A stretch of DNA of 46,380 nucleotides from Methylophaga lonarensis MPL (GTDB lineage Bacteria; Pseudomonadota; Gammaproteobacteria; Nitrosococcales; Methylophagaceae). Every line of letters starts with the position of its first letter. Within the stretch, counting starts at the first letter, position 1. Below the pieces are notes generated by a model. That model saw only the letters and a program-made list of their open reading frames with translations. It had not been told where the DNA came from and searched no databases. The stretch spans positions 1-46,380 of the forward strand of contig NZ_APHR01000005.1 in assembly GCF_000349205.1 (NCBI RefSeq), read 5' to 3'. The position numbers and the translations under genes are program-made. This document shows positions 20,932 through 30,497 of the stretch, one piece after another.

Positions 20932-21330
20932 ATGACCAGTCATTTAGAACCGATGGCAAAATTACCTGCCGGTGAGGCGCAATCACTACTTGAAGCGCTG
21001 GCTGATTGGGGGCCATTAACCACCATTATCATCCATGCAGGCTCGGTGTTTGAGTTCAAAGGCCCGTTTCCGAGAGGGACAATGGCAGAAGGTTTTTACA
21101 ATCTCAAAGGTGACACTGGCTTTGAAGGCCATTTGAACTTGTCACTGATTGATGAGATTCGACTCGAAAGCAAACAACACCGAGGCCGGGACAGTTATTC
21201 CTTTGTCTTTGTTAACGCTCAGGCCGATGTGATTTTTAAGGTCTTTCTTGGTCGAGACAGTAAGGGCAATATTTTTGAAGATCAATTGCAACGCTTTTGC
21301 GAGATGCAGCTTGCGTCAGGAACAATATGA
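20932..21330 (+). CDS. hutX: HutX/ChuX-family cytosolic heme-utilisation protein
   Basis: A 132-residue protein of the HutX/ChuX family, intracellular heme carriers that take heme from the importer. Family-like sequences are WGPLTTIIIHAGSVFEFKG and YNLKGDTGFEGHLNLSLIDEI, with FKVFLGRD near the end. It is a little shorter than Vibrio HutX (about 165). I chose ATG 20932, eight bases after GGGGGAG. It starts 17 bp after the receptor and precedes hugZ by 9 bp. Confidence 0.85.
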   Translation: MTSHLEPMAKLPAGEAQSLLEALADWGPLTTIIIHAGSVFEFKGPFPRGTMAEGFYNLKGDTGFEGHLNLSLIDEIRLESKQHRGRDSYSFVFVNAQADVIFKVFLGRDSKGNIFEDQLQRFCEMQLASGTI

Positions 21331-21339
21331 GGAAGTAAG

Positions 21340-21864
21340 ATGAACAACAAAAAGCTTGAAGCTGCATTGAGCGATGAGATACAGGCGCTATTGGCAGACA
21401 GAAAAAGTCTGATGCTATCGACACTTGATGCCGAAGGGGAGCCTTATGCCTCTTATGCTCCTTTTGCAGTGGAGGATCAGAACATTTATCTGTTGATCAG
21501 TGAAATCGCCTTGCATGCACTGAACCTGCAACGTCATCCAAGAGCCGCGGTATTGATCATGGAAGACGAGGACACGGCTGAAGAGTTATTTGCCAGACGG
21601 CGTCTGGCATTTCAGGTGTCAGCAACACTGATTGAAACTGACAGTGAGCAATGGCAGGCAGGCATTAATGTGCTTTCCCAGCGACATGGTGAACGGATAA
21701 ACAGTCTTAGCCAGCTGGCGGATTTTAAATTATTCAGGCTTGCGTCACTGGGTGGTCGTTATGTGAAAGGCTTTGGTAAGGCCTACACCATCGAGGCTGG
21801 CAGTTTTGATGGTCGGGATCTGACACATCTCAGAGATGGGCACCAGCAACGAGTGGTGAGTTAG
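21340..21864 (+). CDS. hugZ: HugZ-family heme oxygenase / pyridoxamine-phosphate-oxidase fold protein
   Basis: A 174-residue split-barrel flavin-fold protein (MLSTLDAEGEPYASYAPFAV at the start; LASLGGRYVKGFGKAYTI at the end) of the HugZ/HutZ family. These degrade or store heme and release iron in the cytoplasm. The C-terminus contains a histidine in LRDGHQ, in the region where HugZ proteins carry a heme-contacting His. It is the last gene of the receptor-hutX-hugZ operon and is followed by a strong terminator. Confidence 0.85.
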   Translation: MNNKKLEAALSDEIQALLADRKSLMLSTLDAEGEPYASYAPFAVEDQNIYLLISEIALHALNLQRHPRAAVLIMEDEDTAEELFARRRLAFQVSATLIETDSEQWQAGINVLSQRHGERINSLSQLADFKLFRLASLGGRYVKGFGKAYTIEAGSFDGRDLTHLRDGHQQRVVS

Positions 21865-21879
21865 CGCAGTAACGGCAAA

Positions 21880-21926
21880 GCTGGGGTGAAGTCTAAGACC
21901 TATAGACTGCCCCAGCTGCTTTTTTT
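21880..21926 (+). terminator. Intrinsic terminator of the heme operon, nested in the next gene
   Basis: GCTGGGG (21880-21886) pairs with CCCCAGC (21910-21916), and within it AGTCTA (21890-21895) pairs with TAGACT (21903-21908). TGC and seven T (21920-21926) follow. The right arm and T-run are also the last codons of the convergent SH3-domain gene, whose stop is at 21900-21902. Confidence 0.85.
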
Positions 21927-22577
21927 GCGAACACGCAGGCTTGGCATGATCAAGCCCAGCAACAAGCCGGCAAATAATACGGCCGCACCAATCAAGAACC
22001 AGCTTTTGGCACTGCTGTCGCGCAGTGCATTGACTTCCATTTGAGCTGCCTGAATTTGATAGTCCATTTCCTGAAGTTTTTCTTTGAGCTGACGGTTCTC
22101 ATTGTCCAGTGCAATGGCGTTTGATGCGGTGCGACGCAGTTCGTCCAGCTCTTTACTTAAACGCTGCGCGGTTTCGCGAAGGCCGAGGTTCTGATCATCA
22201 ACATCACTATGCTGAGCAGATAGCGAGGCTAACTCTTCTTTATAACCGGCAATTTCCAGCTCCAATGTGGCAATGGTCTGGGCTTTTTCTGCCAGTCTGT
22301 CTCTGGCGACAGGTTGATTAGCGAGATAGCGGCTCAGCACCCAGCCTTCAACACCGTCGCTGGTGCGGACTTTTGAGTAGCCAGTCGGGTCAGTTTCAAC
22401 GACCACGACTTCAGTACCCGAGCGCAGCATTTTGCGGATGGAATATTGAACCCCTTGTCCGGTGCGCATGGTGATTTCCAGTTGATCTGATACATAGCGA
22501 ACGGTTTCTGCTGCCAGCATGGAGGGGAACAGCAGAGGCATCATCAAAAATGCAAGGGATTGAATGAATTTTCTCAC
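21900..22577 (-). CDS. SH3-domain membrane-anchored protein (TIGR04211/YgiM type)
   Basis: A 225-residue protein with an N-terminal signal sequence (residues 1-23, ending LAAE), a bacterial SH3 domain (about 25-88, with YSKVRTSDGVEGWV), a long coiled coil (about 95-190), one membrane helix (about 196-214) and a short basic tail (RVRKKSSWGSL). This is the YgiM-like layout found widely in gammaproteobacteria. The SH3 part would lie in the periplasm and may bind peptidoglycan. The exact role is unknown. Its 3' end doubles as part of the hugZ terminator. Confidence 0.85.
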   Translation of the reverse strand: MRKFIQSLAFLMMPLLFPSMLAAETVRYVSDQLEITMRTGQGVQYSIRKMLRSGTEVVVVETDPTGYSKVRTSDGVEGWVLSRYLANQPVARDRLAEKAQTIATLELEIAGYKEELASLSAQHSDVDDQNLGLRETAQRLSKELDELRRTASNAIALDNENRQLKEKLQEMDYQIQAAQMEVNALRDSSAKSWFLIGAAVLFAGLLLGLIMPSLRVRKKSSWGSL

Positions 22578-22716
22578 GGTAATCTTCGCTGACTAAAATC
22601 GGCATTCTAACAGATGCCCGTGATCGATCTCCAAGCAAGCTTTGCTGAGTAATCTGCGTCATCTGACTGTCATACGTGACTGTTACAGTGGATGCGTCTT
22701 AAATTCAGAGTTTGTC

Positions 22717-23160
22717 ATGGAAAAAATAAGAGTAATGTTTTTGTGTACCGGTAACTCCTGTCGATCACAAATGGCTGAGGGCTGGACCAGGCAATTGGCG
22801 AGTGACTGGATAGAGGTTCGTTCTGCCGGAATTGAAGCGCATGGTCAAAATATGTTGGCGATTCGGGTTATGAGTGAGGTGGGCATTGATATCTCCAGCC
22901 AGGAGTCCATTCGCGTCAATGCCGAAATGCTGGAGTGGGCCGATGTATTGGTGACCTTATGTGACAATGCTGAAGAGCAGTGTCCGGTGCCCTCGGCGCA
23001 CACTTCAAGATTACACTTGCCGTTGAGTGATCCGGCCAAGATCCGCGGTGATGAGGCGACATTGTTAACAGAATTCCGACAGTGTCGTGATCGTGTGCGA
23101 CAACGCGTCGAATATGTTTTGCAGCAACTGGAAGGAAAACTATCGGTAAATGGCCGCTGA
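22717..23160 (+). CDS. arsC: Arsenate reductase, thioredoxin-coupled (low-molecular-weight phosphatase fold)
   Basis: A 147-residue protein starting at ATG 22717. The P-loop CTGNSCRS places Cys at 10 and 15 with Arg16. LCDNAEEQCP gives Cys82 and Cys89, the same positions as the redox relay of the thioredoxin-type ArsC from plasmid pI258. The catalytic Asp lies in LSDPAKI. It should reduce arsenate to arsenite. No arsR, arsB or acr3 is nearby, so it is a solitary gene. A plain tyrosine phosphatase is the alternative, but the C82/C89 pair argues against it. Confidence 0.85.
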   Translation: MEKIRVMFLCTGNSCRSQMAEGWTRQLASDWIEVRSAGIEAHGQNMLAIRVMSEVGIDISSQESIRVNAEMLEWADVLVTLCDNAEEQCPVPSAHTSRLHLPLSDPAKIRGDEATLLTEFRQCRDRVRQRVEYVLQQLEGKLSVNGR

Positions 23161-23185
23161 TTAGACAGGGCCCATGTGTCGATTG

Positions 23186-24979
23186 CTAGGCTTCTGTCGC
23201 AGGGATCCGTGGCGCTAATTTATTGGTCAGTATATAGAGACTATTGCCGCTGATTTTCTTGGCGGCGGATTTTGCTGACGATGCATACTCGGCTAAATCG
23301 GCCTCACTTTGAATCGTGGCAAAGTCACTGATTGTCACGGCGCCCGTTGACAAGGCAAGTAGTGGATAAAACATCGGATTCCCGTAACGATCCTGAGCTG
23401 TGATGCCGCCGGCATCCAGATGCTCCTGATTGTAGAGCTCGGGATACAAGCCTTCAAAGTCACGCAATATTCGCTCAACTCGAAGCCGCCAGTCAGCGCT
23501 TTCAAACACCACAATAAAATCATCGCCGCCCACATGGCCGACAAAATCCAACTCTGGATTAACGTGCTGAGTTAATAAGGCTGCCGTTTTGCCAATTACC
23601 TTGTCACCTTTGCTGTAGCCATAGATATCGTTATAGGGCTTGAAATTGTCCAGATCGAAATAACACACAGTGACATCACGCTGTTTTTTTAATGCATCGT
23701 TGATTTGTTCGCTGAGCGGAACATTGCCGGGTAAACCACTCAAGGGATTGGCATGACGCGCCATGGTGATCTGCATTTCGGTGATCTGCCTGAGCAAGTC
23801 CAGCAGGCTGCCCACACCCCGATATAAACCATCTTCAGTGATAATGAACATGCTCTGTTGCTGCTGATTTTCCTGGCTGGTAATTAATTGACTGAGGGTT
23901 TTCAGTGGCAGATTAATATCGGCCATCAAGGGTGAGTGATCCATGAACAGCTGTATCGGTTTACGGCCATGCAAATCTCGACCGTAGCGACTTGCATAAA
24001 GTGTCATGAACTCATCGCGCCACACTAATCCGCAGACTTGATTTTGATCATTAACAACCGGCAGTGCGACCAGCTTGACTGCGTTTTGAAAACGTTCACC
24101 CACGTGATTGACGCTGTGCCAGGTTCTGACCGGTGGTAATTGTTTGAGCAGGCTGCTCACCAGCGTATCGGAGCGAGGTTTTCCGGTGGAAACGATGGTG
24201 CGTTGGCTGCGCTGGGCAAACAGGGCTGCATCAAGTTCTCGTTTGGGACGTTGATTGGGGCGGGCAAAGTAGTAGCCTTGAGCAAAATGCAGATCCATGC
24301 TTTGAGCCGCCAGATATTCCTCACGCACTTCAATGCCTTCACCAATAATTCGACAATGACTGCTGTTGGCAATATCAATCATTGACTGAACAAATTGTCG
24401 TTTTTGCCGATCTTCATGAATATTCTGCATGAAGTGTCGGTCAAGTTTGACAAAGTCAGGCTTGAGTTCAGACCAGCTGCGCAGGCCAGAATAGCCCGCG
24501 CCCAAATCATCAATAGCGATCGAAAATCCCATATCCCGATAGTGGGTGGTGGCTTCTCGCATCAACTCATAATCATCAATCGGATATTGTTCAGTCAGTT
24601 CAATGACAATATTGTCTGCGGATAGCCCGGCTTGTTTGAGAAATTGCAGCGTCAGACCGTGAGGATAATCAGGGCTGAGCAGGGCGGCAGGAATGGTGTT
24701 GATAAACAACTTCGCGTTGAGTCCCAGTTGGCCAAACTGACGAATGGCAACTTCCCGGCACAGCAAATCCAATTCTGCCAGCAGTCCATGCCGACTGGCA
24801 GCATCAAACAGATTGATAGGCGAATGAAGCGGACTGTCTGATGGACCGCGAATTAAAGCTTCATAGCCGAAAATTTCATGTGTTTTCAATGACACAATCG
24901 GCTGAAACAAAGGTGTCAGAGCCGCTGTGGCAATAATGCTTTCCAGGCTCTGGTATTGTTGGAGTTCTTCCTTTGTCAT
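23186..24979 (-). CDS. EAL-CBS-GGDEF cyclic-di-GMP signalling protein
   Basis: About 597 residues from ATG 24979 (an upstream frame start at 25063 is less likely). Order: EAL phosphodiesterase domain (about 14-250), a CBS-pair-like region (about 270-400), a GGDEF domain (about 420-580). The EAL motifs look intact: EALIR (E40), INTIPAALL, ELTEQ, AIDDLGAGYSG, KPDFVKLDR and GEGIE. The GGDEF signature is GGDDF near 484-488, with FDLDNFK upstream and no RxxD inhibitory site. No signal peptide or membrane helix is seen, so it is cytoplasmic. It lies 87 bp downstream of the ParB-like gene in the same direction. Confidence 0.88.
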   Translation of the reverse strand: MTKEELQQYQSLESIIATAALTPLFQPIVSLKTHEIFGYEALIRGPSDSPLHSPINLFDAASRHGLLAELDLLCREVAIRQFGQLGLNAKLFINTIPAALLSPDYPHGLTLQFLKQAGLSADNIVIELTEQYPIDDYELMREATTHYRDMGFSIAIDDLGAGYSGLRSWSELKPDFVKLDRHFMQNIHEDRQKRQFVQSMIDIANSSHCRIIGEGIEVREEYLAAQSMDLHFAQGYYFARPNQRPKRELDAALFAQRSQRTIVSTGKPRSDTLVSSLLKQLPPVRTWHSVNHVGERFQNAVKLVALPVVNDQNQVCGLVWRDEFMTLYASRYGRDLHGRKPIQLFMDHSPLMADINLPLKTLSQLITSQENQQQQSMFIITEDGLYRGVGSLLDLLRQITEMQITMARHANPLSGLPGNVPLSEQINDALKKQRDVTVCYFDLDNFKPYNDIYGYSKGDKVIGKTAALLTQHVNPELDFVGHVGGDDFIVVFESADWRLRVERILRDFEGLYPELYNQEHLDAGGITAQDRYGNPMFYPLLALSTGAVTISDFATIQSEADLAEYASSAKSAAKKISGNSLYILTNKLAPRIPATEA

Positions 24980-25066
24980 GAAGCTTTTGTCCTGACTGTG
25001 GAGGGCAGGACAAGCACCGATGTTCAGGTGCTTGTTCTGTCTAATGCTAAAAAGAACAGACAAAAA

Positions 25067-26032
25067 TCAAGATGCTTTTCGGTGCTCGATGCCTTGCTGA
25101 TTAAGCTGTTTTTTGTAGCGCAGCATGTAGTCGATTTTCTGATTCTTGCGGAACAGTTTCTCGAACTCTTTTTTATCAAAGCCTTTGAACTGGCCCAGTC
25201 GTTCTGCGGAGCGCATGGTGCCACCGACATTATTGGTATCCACAGAGAGAATGACCTGAGCCGTATCCTCAACCGCTTTTTTGTAGCCCTGTTCCGAATT
25301 CAGGTCGTATTTGCTTAAATCGATTTTGTCGAAAATTTCCTTGCCCCAATAAAACTCAACATAGTTGAATGCGGGCTTTGGCTTTTCCCAGGCGATCTTG
25401 CGGGTGTAGTACATCAGAGCGCGATAGGGGTTGTTATAGAAGTTATTCAGGCCCAGTGATGTTGGTAATTGGTTGTGCTCAATCGGTTGGAATTTATCGT
25501 CTAACAATAAGAGATTGTTATCGTCTTTCATCTGAGACCAGAAGGCTTCCATGTCCGACAGGTGTCGGTAATCATCAGCAACCACCACATGCACTTTAAA
25601 GTCTGGACCGCCGTTTTCCATGTGCCACAACACATTGAAAGTGTGATGTCCATCGGTCAGATACAGCCCATTATCCGGTCCGATAACCACGGTTTTCATA
25701 TCAGTAGGCTTGGCGCCAATTTCATCTGTGCATTGGTAGCTCGACATATCGGCAGGGTTTGAACTTCTGGAAAACTTGCTGATAGCCTTTTGGCCATTGT
25801 TTTCACACATTTCATCAAACAGTTTTTCAGTGTCGAACTGATAGCGGCCCAGTTTGTAATAAATCTGGTCATATCCAACTGAAGCCTGGGTAGGTTTGAG
25901 TTGTTTTAAGGTAACTGGAATCACATCACCTTTTTTGACGTTTTCAAGGGAATGATGGTCGGCAAAGGCTGCCTGACTCAGCAGACTAAGGCCGCCGAGC
26001 GTGACAATAAAAAATTTAATCAAGTTATTCAT
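25067..26032 (-). CDS. Secreted ParB-like (ParB/Srx-fold) protein
   Basis: A 321-residue protein with a clear signal peptide (residues 1-24, ending AAFA before DHHSLE), so it is periplasmic or exported. The body resembles the putative ParB-like nuclease family (ParBc_2): IPVTLKQLKPTQASVGYDQI at the start, and LYLTDGHHTFNVLW with the DGHH motif at residues 127-130. Two cysteines (76 and 101) could form a disulfide. It is not a chromosome-partitioning ParB: there is no DNA-binding helix-turn-helix and no parA. Activity is unknown; nuclease or nucleotide hydrolysis is only inference from the fold. RBS GGAG lies 9 nt before ATG 26032. It sits between a phosphate-type porin gene and a c-di-GMP gene, all on the minus strand. 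Confidence 0.75.
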   Translation of the reverse strand: MNNLIKFFIVTLGGLSLLSQAAFADHHSLENVKKGDVIPVTLKQLKPTQASVGYDQIYYKLGRYQFDTEKLFDEMCENNGQKAISKFSRSSNPADMSSYQCTDEIGAKPTDMKTVVIGPDNGLYLTDGHHTFNVLWHMENGGPDFKVHVVVADDYRHLSDMEAFWSQMKDDNNLLLLDDKFQPIEHNQLPTSLGLNNFYNNPYRALMYYTRKIAWEKPKPAFNYVEFYWGKEIFDKIDLSKYDLNSEQGYKKAVEDTAQVILSVDTNNVGGTMRSAERLGQFKGFDKKEFEKLFRKNQKIDYMLRYKKQLNQQGIEHRKAS

Positions 26033-26068
26033 GAATCATAACTCCAAAATACGCATTGCATGACTGTT

Positions 26069-26099
26069 AAAAAAAAGCCCCGCCCAAAAGGGCAGGGCT
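26069..26099 (-). terminator. Intrinsic terminator of the porin gene
   Basis: On the minus strand AGCCC-T-GCCC pairs with GGGC-G-GGCT around TTTT (26076-26099, one mismatch), followed by a run of T (26076-26069). It lies about 30 bp after the porin stop and just before the ParB-like gene, so it should limit read-through. Confidence 0.85.
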
Positions 26100-26130
26100 A
26101 AAGTCACGAGAGTGAGCAACTATCCAGGAT

Positions 26131-27543
26131 TTAGAACGCTACCTGACCACGCAATGTGAAGGCTTTGATCTTGCCGGTATTGTCGTTAGGTGAGCTGTCC
26201 TTGATTTTCGAATCAACATAGTTCGCCATAAAGCGAATGTTGTCGTTTACATACCAGTTAAGACCCAGGGTCCAGTTTTCGGCTTTAGTGCCACGCAGTC
26301 CAGAAACACTTCCAGCTTCACGAGCTGCACTGCTGTCCCAGAGATCCAGTTCGTCATAACGAGCTACCAGTTCCCATGCACCAGCACCGCCTTGACCCAC
26401 AGGGTTGCGTGGAGAGATGGTACGCATTCTGCCATCACGGTAACCACGGGTTTCACCGGTCAGGGTGTAGGTTCCCAAAATGTACCAGCCATCTATATCG
26501 GCATCTTTAAAGTCTTTACGGTCTAAAGTGCGGTAGAAATATTCACCTTGCAGAGAGAATGGACCCTGAATAGTCGCCAATTCCAGACCGTAGGTATTGG
26601 CGCTCTTGGTGTCGTTGTACGTTACCTGAACAGGACGTTCATTCACGAAACGATTGGCACGTTGGCGTACACGAATGTTTTGGTTGTCACCACCGACCTT
26701 TTCAAAGTCGATGTAGCTGATGCTGGCACCCAAGTGAACAACAGAGTTGCGTTCCTGGATTGGTGCAAAGGTAAAACGACCTGCTGCTCCCCAATCACTG
26801 TCTTTATTGTTGTTATCGGTATCGCCGTTGCCTTCACCCATCCAGGTGCCACCCATCACGGTCCAGTTAGAGCCTTTGCGCTCTACGCTCAGACCATTGA
26901 AGCGGCTCAGTGCAAAGGTATTGGTAGCCATAGAACGTTCCATGGTCGAAATACGGTTCGAGCTGGTCAGCTCTTCCAGACCGGCAGGCATTTTATGACG
27001 GCCCAGTTTGATGGTGGTGCTGTCAAAGCCTTTGTAGCCAATGATGGCATCAGTAAAACCAGTATCACCATCAGCACCGCCGTAGTTGATTTCCAATTCG
27101 TAAATCCAGTCGGTGAACATGGTGCCGTTCATACCCAGACGAGCACGACGGAATTGTGAGCCGTTACCAAATTCGTTACCGATGCCTGTGTTGTTGGCAC
27201 CAAAATAATCATCATCAACAAAGCCGTAATCTGCATGAATACGACCACCAATGTTGACAGTGAAGGCTTTGTCAGCCGATTGGAAGTTCAGACCTTTGCT
27301 GTCAACCGTGACTGAAGAGGAAGATTTGCTTTCCACTTTGGCCATGATTTCTTCTTTTTCAGCAGCAGTTTGCTCGCCTTTAGCTTTGGCGGCGTTAGAC
27401 AGCAAGCTGTAGTCTTCAGCGCTGATAGTGCCTTTATCACGCAGAACCTGCAGCAGGTCGAGCATGGGGTCAGCTTGAACAGGCATCACTGCTGCACCCA
27501 GCAGAACACCCGCAACCATTAATGATGTGGATTTGAGTTTCAA
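26131..27543 (-). CDS. Phosphate-selective porin O/P family outer-membrane protein
   Basis: A 470-residue outer-membrane porin of the OprP/OprO family. It has a signal peptide (KLKSTSLMVAGVLLGAAVMP then VQA), a short N-terminal coiled segment with DLLQVLRDKGTISAEDY, and a barrel ending in the aromatic LRGQVAF. I chose a TTG start at 27543 because it follows GAGGAAAG at good spacing and leaves a classical signal peptide. The frame also extends to a GTG at 27600 without signal-like sequence. Four PhoB half-sites lie just upstream, and a terminator follows. Together these support uptake of phosphate under starvation. Confidence 0.88.
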   Translation of the reverse strand: MKLKSTSLMVAGVLLGAAVMPVQADPMLDLLQVLRDKGTISAEDYSLLSNAAKAKGEQTAAEKEEIMAKVESKSSSSVTVDSKGLNFQSADKAFTVNIGGRIHADYGFVDDDYFGANNTGIGNEFGNGSQFRRARLGMNGTMFTDWIYELEINYGGADGDTGFTDAIIGYKGFDSTTIKLGRHKMPAGLEELTSSNRISTMERSMATNTFALSRFNGLSVERKGSNWTVMGGTWMGEGNGDTDNNNKDSDWGAAGRFTFAPIQERNSVVHLGASISYIDFEKVGGDNQNIRVRQRANRFVNERPVQVTYNDTKSANTYGLELATIQGPFSLQGEYFYRTLDRKDFKDADIDGWYILGTYTLTGETRGYRDGRMRTISPRNPVGQGGAGAWELVARYDELDLWDSSAAREAGSVSGLRGTKAENWTLGLNWYVNDNIRFMANYVDSKIKDSSPNDNTGKIKAFTLRGQVAF

Positions 27544-27616
27544 GGGACTTTCCTCTCTAAAGTTGTTGAAATATCGGCTCAGTGCTACCGAGACCTGCAC
27601 ACCTTAGCCCCGCTCC

Positions 27617-27656
27617 ATGTCAACCTGATGACGCTTCCATGACAATTTGATGACAA
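27617..27656 (-). promoter_or_regulatory. Pho box: four PhoB half-sites in 11-bp phase
   Basis: Reading the minus strand from 27656, four 7-mers TTGTCAT, TTGTCAT, GCGTCAT and TTGACAT are each separated by exactly 4 bp (plus-strand starts 27650, 27639, 27628, 27617). The consensus PhoB half-site is CTGTCAT with 4-bp gaps. The block lies 74 bp before the chosen porin start. A poor -10 (TAAGGT) occurs about 10 bp after it, as expected for activator-dependent Pho promoters. Confidence 0.85.
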
Positions 27657-27829
27657 CGCAACAAAACAGTGTTTTTGTGGTATGAATGCAACAACTATTA
27701 CAAGGCAGTGCATTGAAAAACGGCAGGCCAGCCTCCATCTCAACACAGAGTCTGAGGATCTTCCATCGCTGAACAGCAGAGATCAGTAGACCCTCAAACC
27801 GAAACGGCTACCTCGTTCTGGAGTTTTTG

Positions 27830-28288
27830 ATGTTCAAGATTCTTTTCCTGGCATTTTTGCTGGTACCCCTCCTAGAGCTGTATGTATTAATTAAGGTGGG
27901 TGGAGAGATTGGCGCAGGTTGGACACTGTTGCTGGTTCTGTTCACGGCCGCTGTCGGTGCCTGGCTGGTCAAATTACAAGGTTTGTCGACCATGCAACGC
28001 GCGCAACAATCGATGCAACGCGGTGAAGCCCCTGCCCTGGAAGTGCTCGAGGGCGCGATGCTGTTTTTCAGTGGGTTTTTACTGCTGATACCCGGCTTTG
28101 TGACCGATATTGCCGGCTTTGTTTTACTGATTCCTGCGGTGCGCAGATATTTGTTGGTCAGACTGTTGCGTAACAGTCAGGTGATTTTCCGCCACAGCTA
28201 TCAGTCAAGGTCGTATCGCCAACAGGGCGATGACATCATTGAAGGTGAAGTTGTGGAGCCCAAGGATGAACACAACCGGCTTCGATGA
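27830..28288 (+). CDS. fxsA: FxsA-family inner-membrane protein
   Basis: A 152-residue membrane protein with a hydrophobic N-terminal segment, then GAGWTLLLVLFTAAVGAWLV and FFSGFLLLIPGFVTDIAGFV, the family signature, followed by a polar charged tail. E. coli FxsA overexpression relieves F-plasmid exclusion of phage T7; its normal role is unknown. Its place just upstream of groES is conserved in gammaproteobacteria. Start ATG 27830. Confidence 0.9.
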   Translation: MFKILFLAFLLVPLLELYVLIKVGGEIGAGWTLLLVLFTAAVGAWLVKLQGLSTMQRAQQSMQRGEAPALEVLEGAMLFFSGFLLLIPGFVTDIAGFVLLIPAVRRYLLVRLLRNSQVIFRHSYQSRSYRQQGDDIIEGEVVEPKDEHNRLR

Positions 28289-28330
28289 GCTGAATATCAA
28301 GGCAAGCCCATAAATTTTTTCTGTTAGCCC

Positions 28331-28359
28331 CTTGAACTCGCTTTTAGCAGCCCCATCTA
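28331..28359 (+). promoter_or_regulatory. Sigma-32 heat-shock promoter of groESL
   Basis: CTTGAA (28331-28336, within CCCCTTGAA), 14 bp, then CCCCATCTA (28351-28359). This is a near-perfect match to the RpoH consensus CTTGAAA-N13-15-CCCCATNT. It lies 52 bp before groES. No CIRCE inverted repeat was seen, so control appears to be through RpoH. Confidence 0.9.
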
Positions 28360-28411
28360 GTCGGTTCCTGCTTTTATTTAGTCGTTATTTATTTTTTTGG
28401 AGGAATTATCG

Positions 28412-28702
28412 ATGAATCTTCGTCCCCTTCATGATCGTGTGATTGTACGTCGCATGGCAGAAGAAACCACCACCGCCAGTGGTATTGTCATTCCTGACAA
28501 TGCGGCTGAAAAACCTTCACGTGGTGAGATTGTTGCTGCTGGTAACGGCAAGATCACTGACTCAGGTGATGTGCGTCCTTTGGCAGTTAAAGTCGGCGAT
28601 AAAGTGCTGTTTGGCAAATATGCCGGAACTGAAGTCAAAGTTGATGGCGAAGAGTTGTTGGTGATGCGTGAAGACGACATCGTTGCTGTAATCGAAGCTT
28701 GA
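28412..28702 (+). CDS. groES: Co-chaperonin GroES
   Basis: A 96-residue heptamer-forming lid of the GroEL folding chamber. It starts [14 protein letters not shown] at ATG 28412 behind the strong ribosome binding site TTGGAGGA. The mobile loop region ([15 protein letters not shown]) and the C-terminal [13 protein letters not shown] are typical. It is followed by groEL after 48 bp. Confidence 0.98.
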   Translation: MNLRPLHDRVIVRRMAEETTTASGIVIPDNAAEKPSRGEIVAAGNGKITDSGDVRPLAVKVGDKVLFGKYAGTEVKVDGEELLVMREDDIVAVIEA

Positions 28703-28738
28703 TTACGCCGTTTTGTTCACGTTCGTAGATAGAATTAA

Positions 28739-30380
<1,642 letters not shown>

Positions 30381-30411
30381 AAAATAAACAAACGTTTATT
30401 TTGCTTGACCT

Positions 30412-30444
30412 AAAAACCCCGATCCTTGGATCGGGGTTTTTTTT
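30412..30444 (+). terminator. Intrinsic terminator of groESL
   Basis: CCCCGATCC-TT-GGATCGGGG (30417-30436) is a perfect nine-pair hairpin followed by eight T. Five A precede it, so it could also act on the minus strand against the convergent gene at 30498. Confidence 0.95.
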
Positions 30445-30497
30445 GGCTGAATATTTCTGAAGTTAATCGGCGGCAGGTGGCCATACTGATTTGAGAC

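Noticed and set aside
26033-26068. Possible second Pho box before the ParB-like gene (CAGTCAT followed by two 7-mers at 11-bp spacing).
   Set aside because: Only the first unit matches the consensus well; the others agree at two and four of seven positions and overlap the ribosome binding site.
26548-27159. 203-codon plus-strand frame inside the porin gene.
   Set aside because: It is the antisense shadow of the porin, which has a signal peptide, ribosome binding site, Pho box and terminator.
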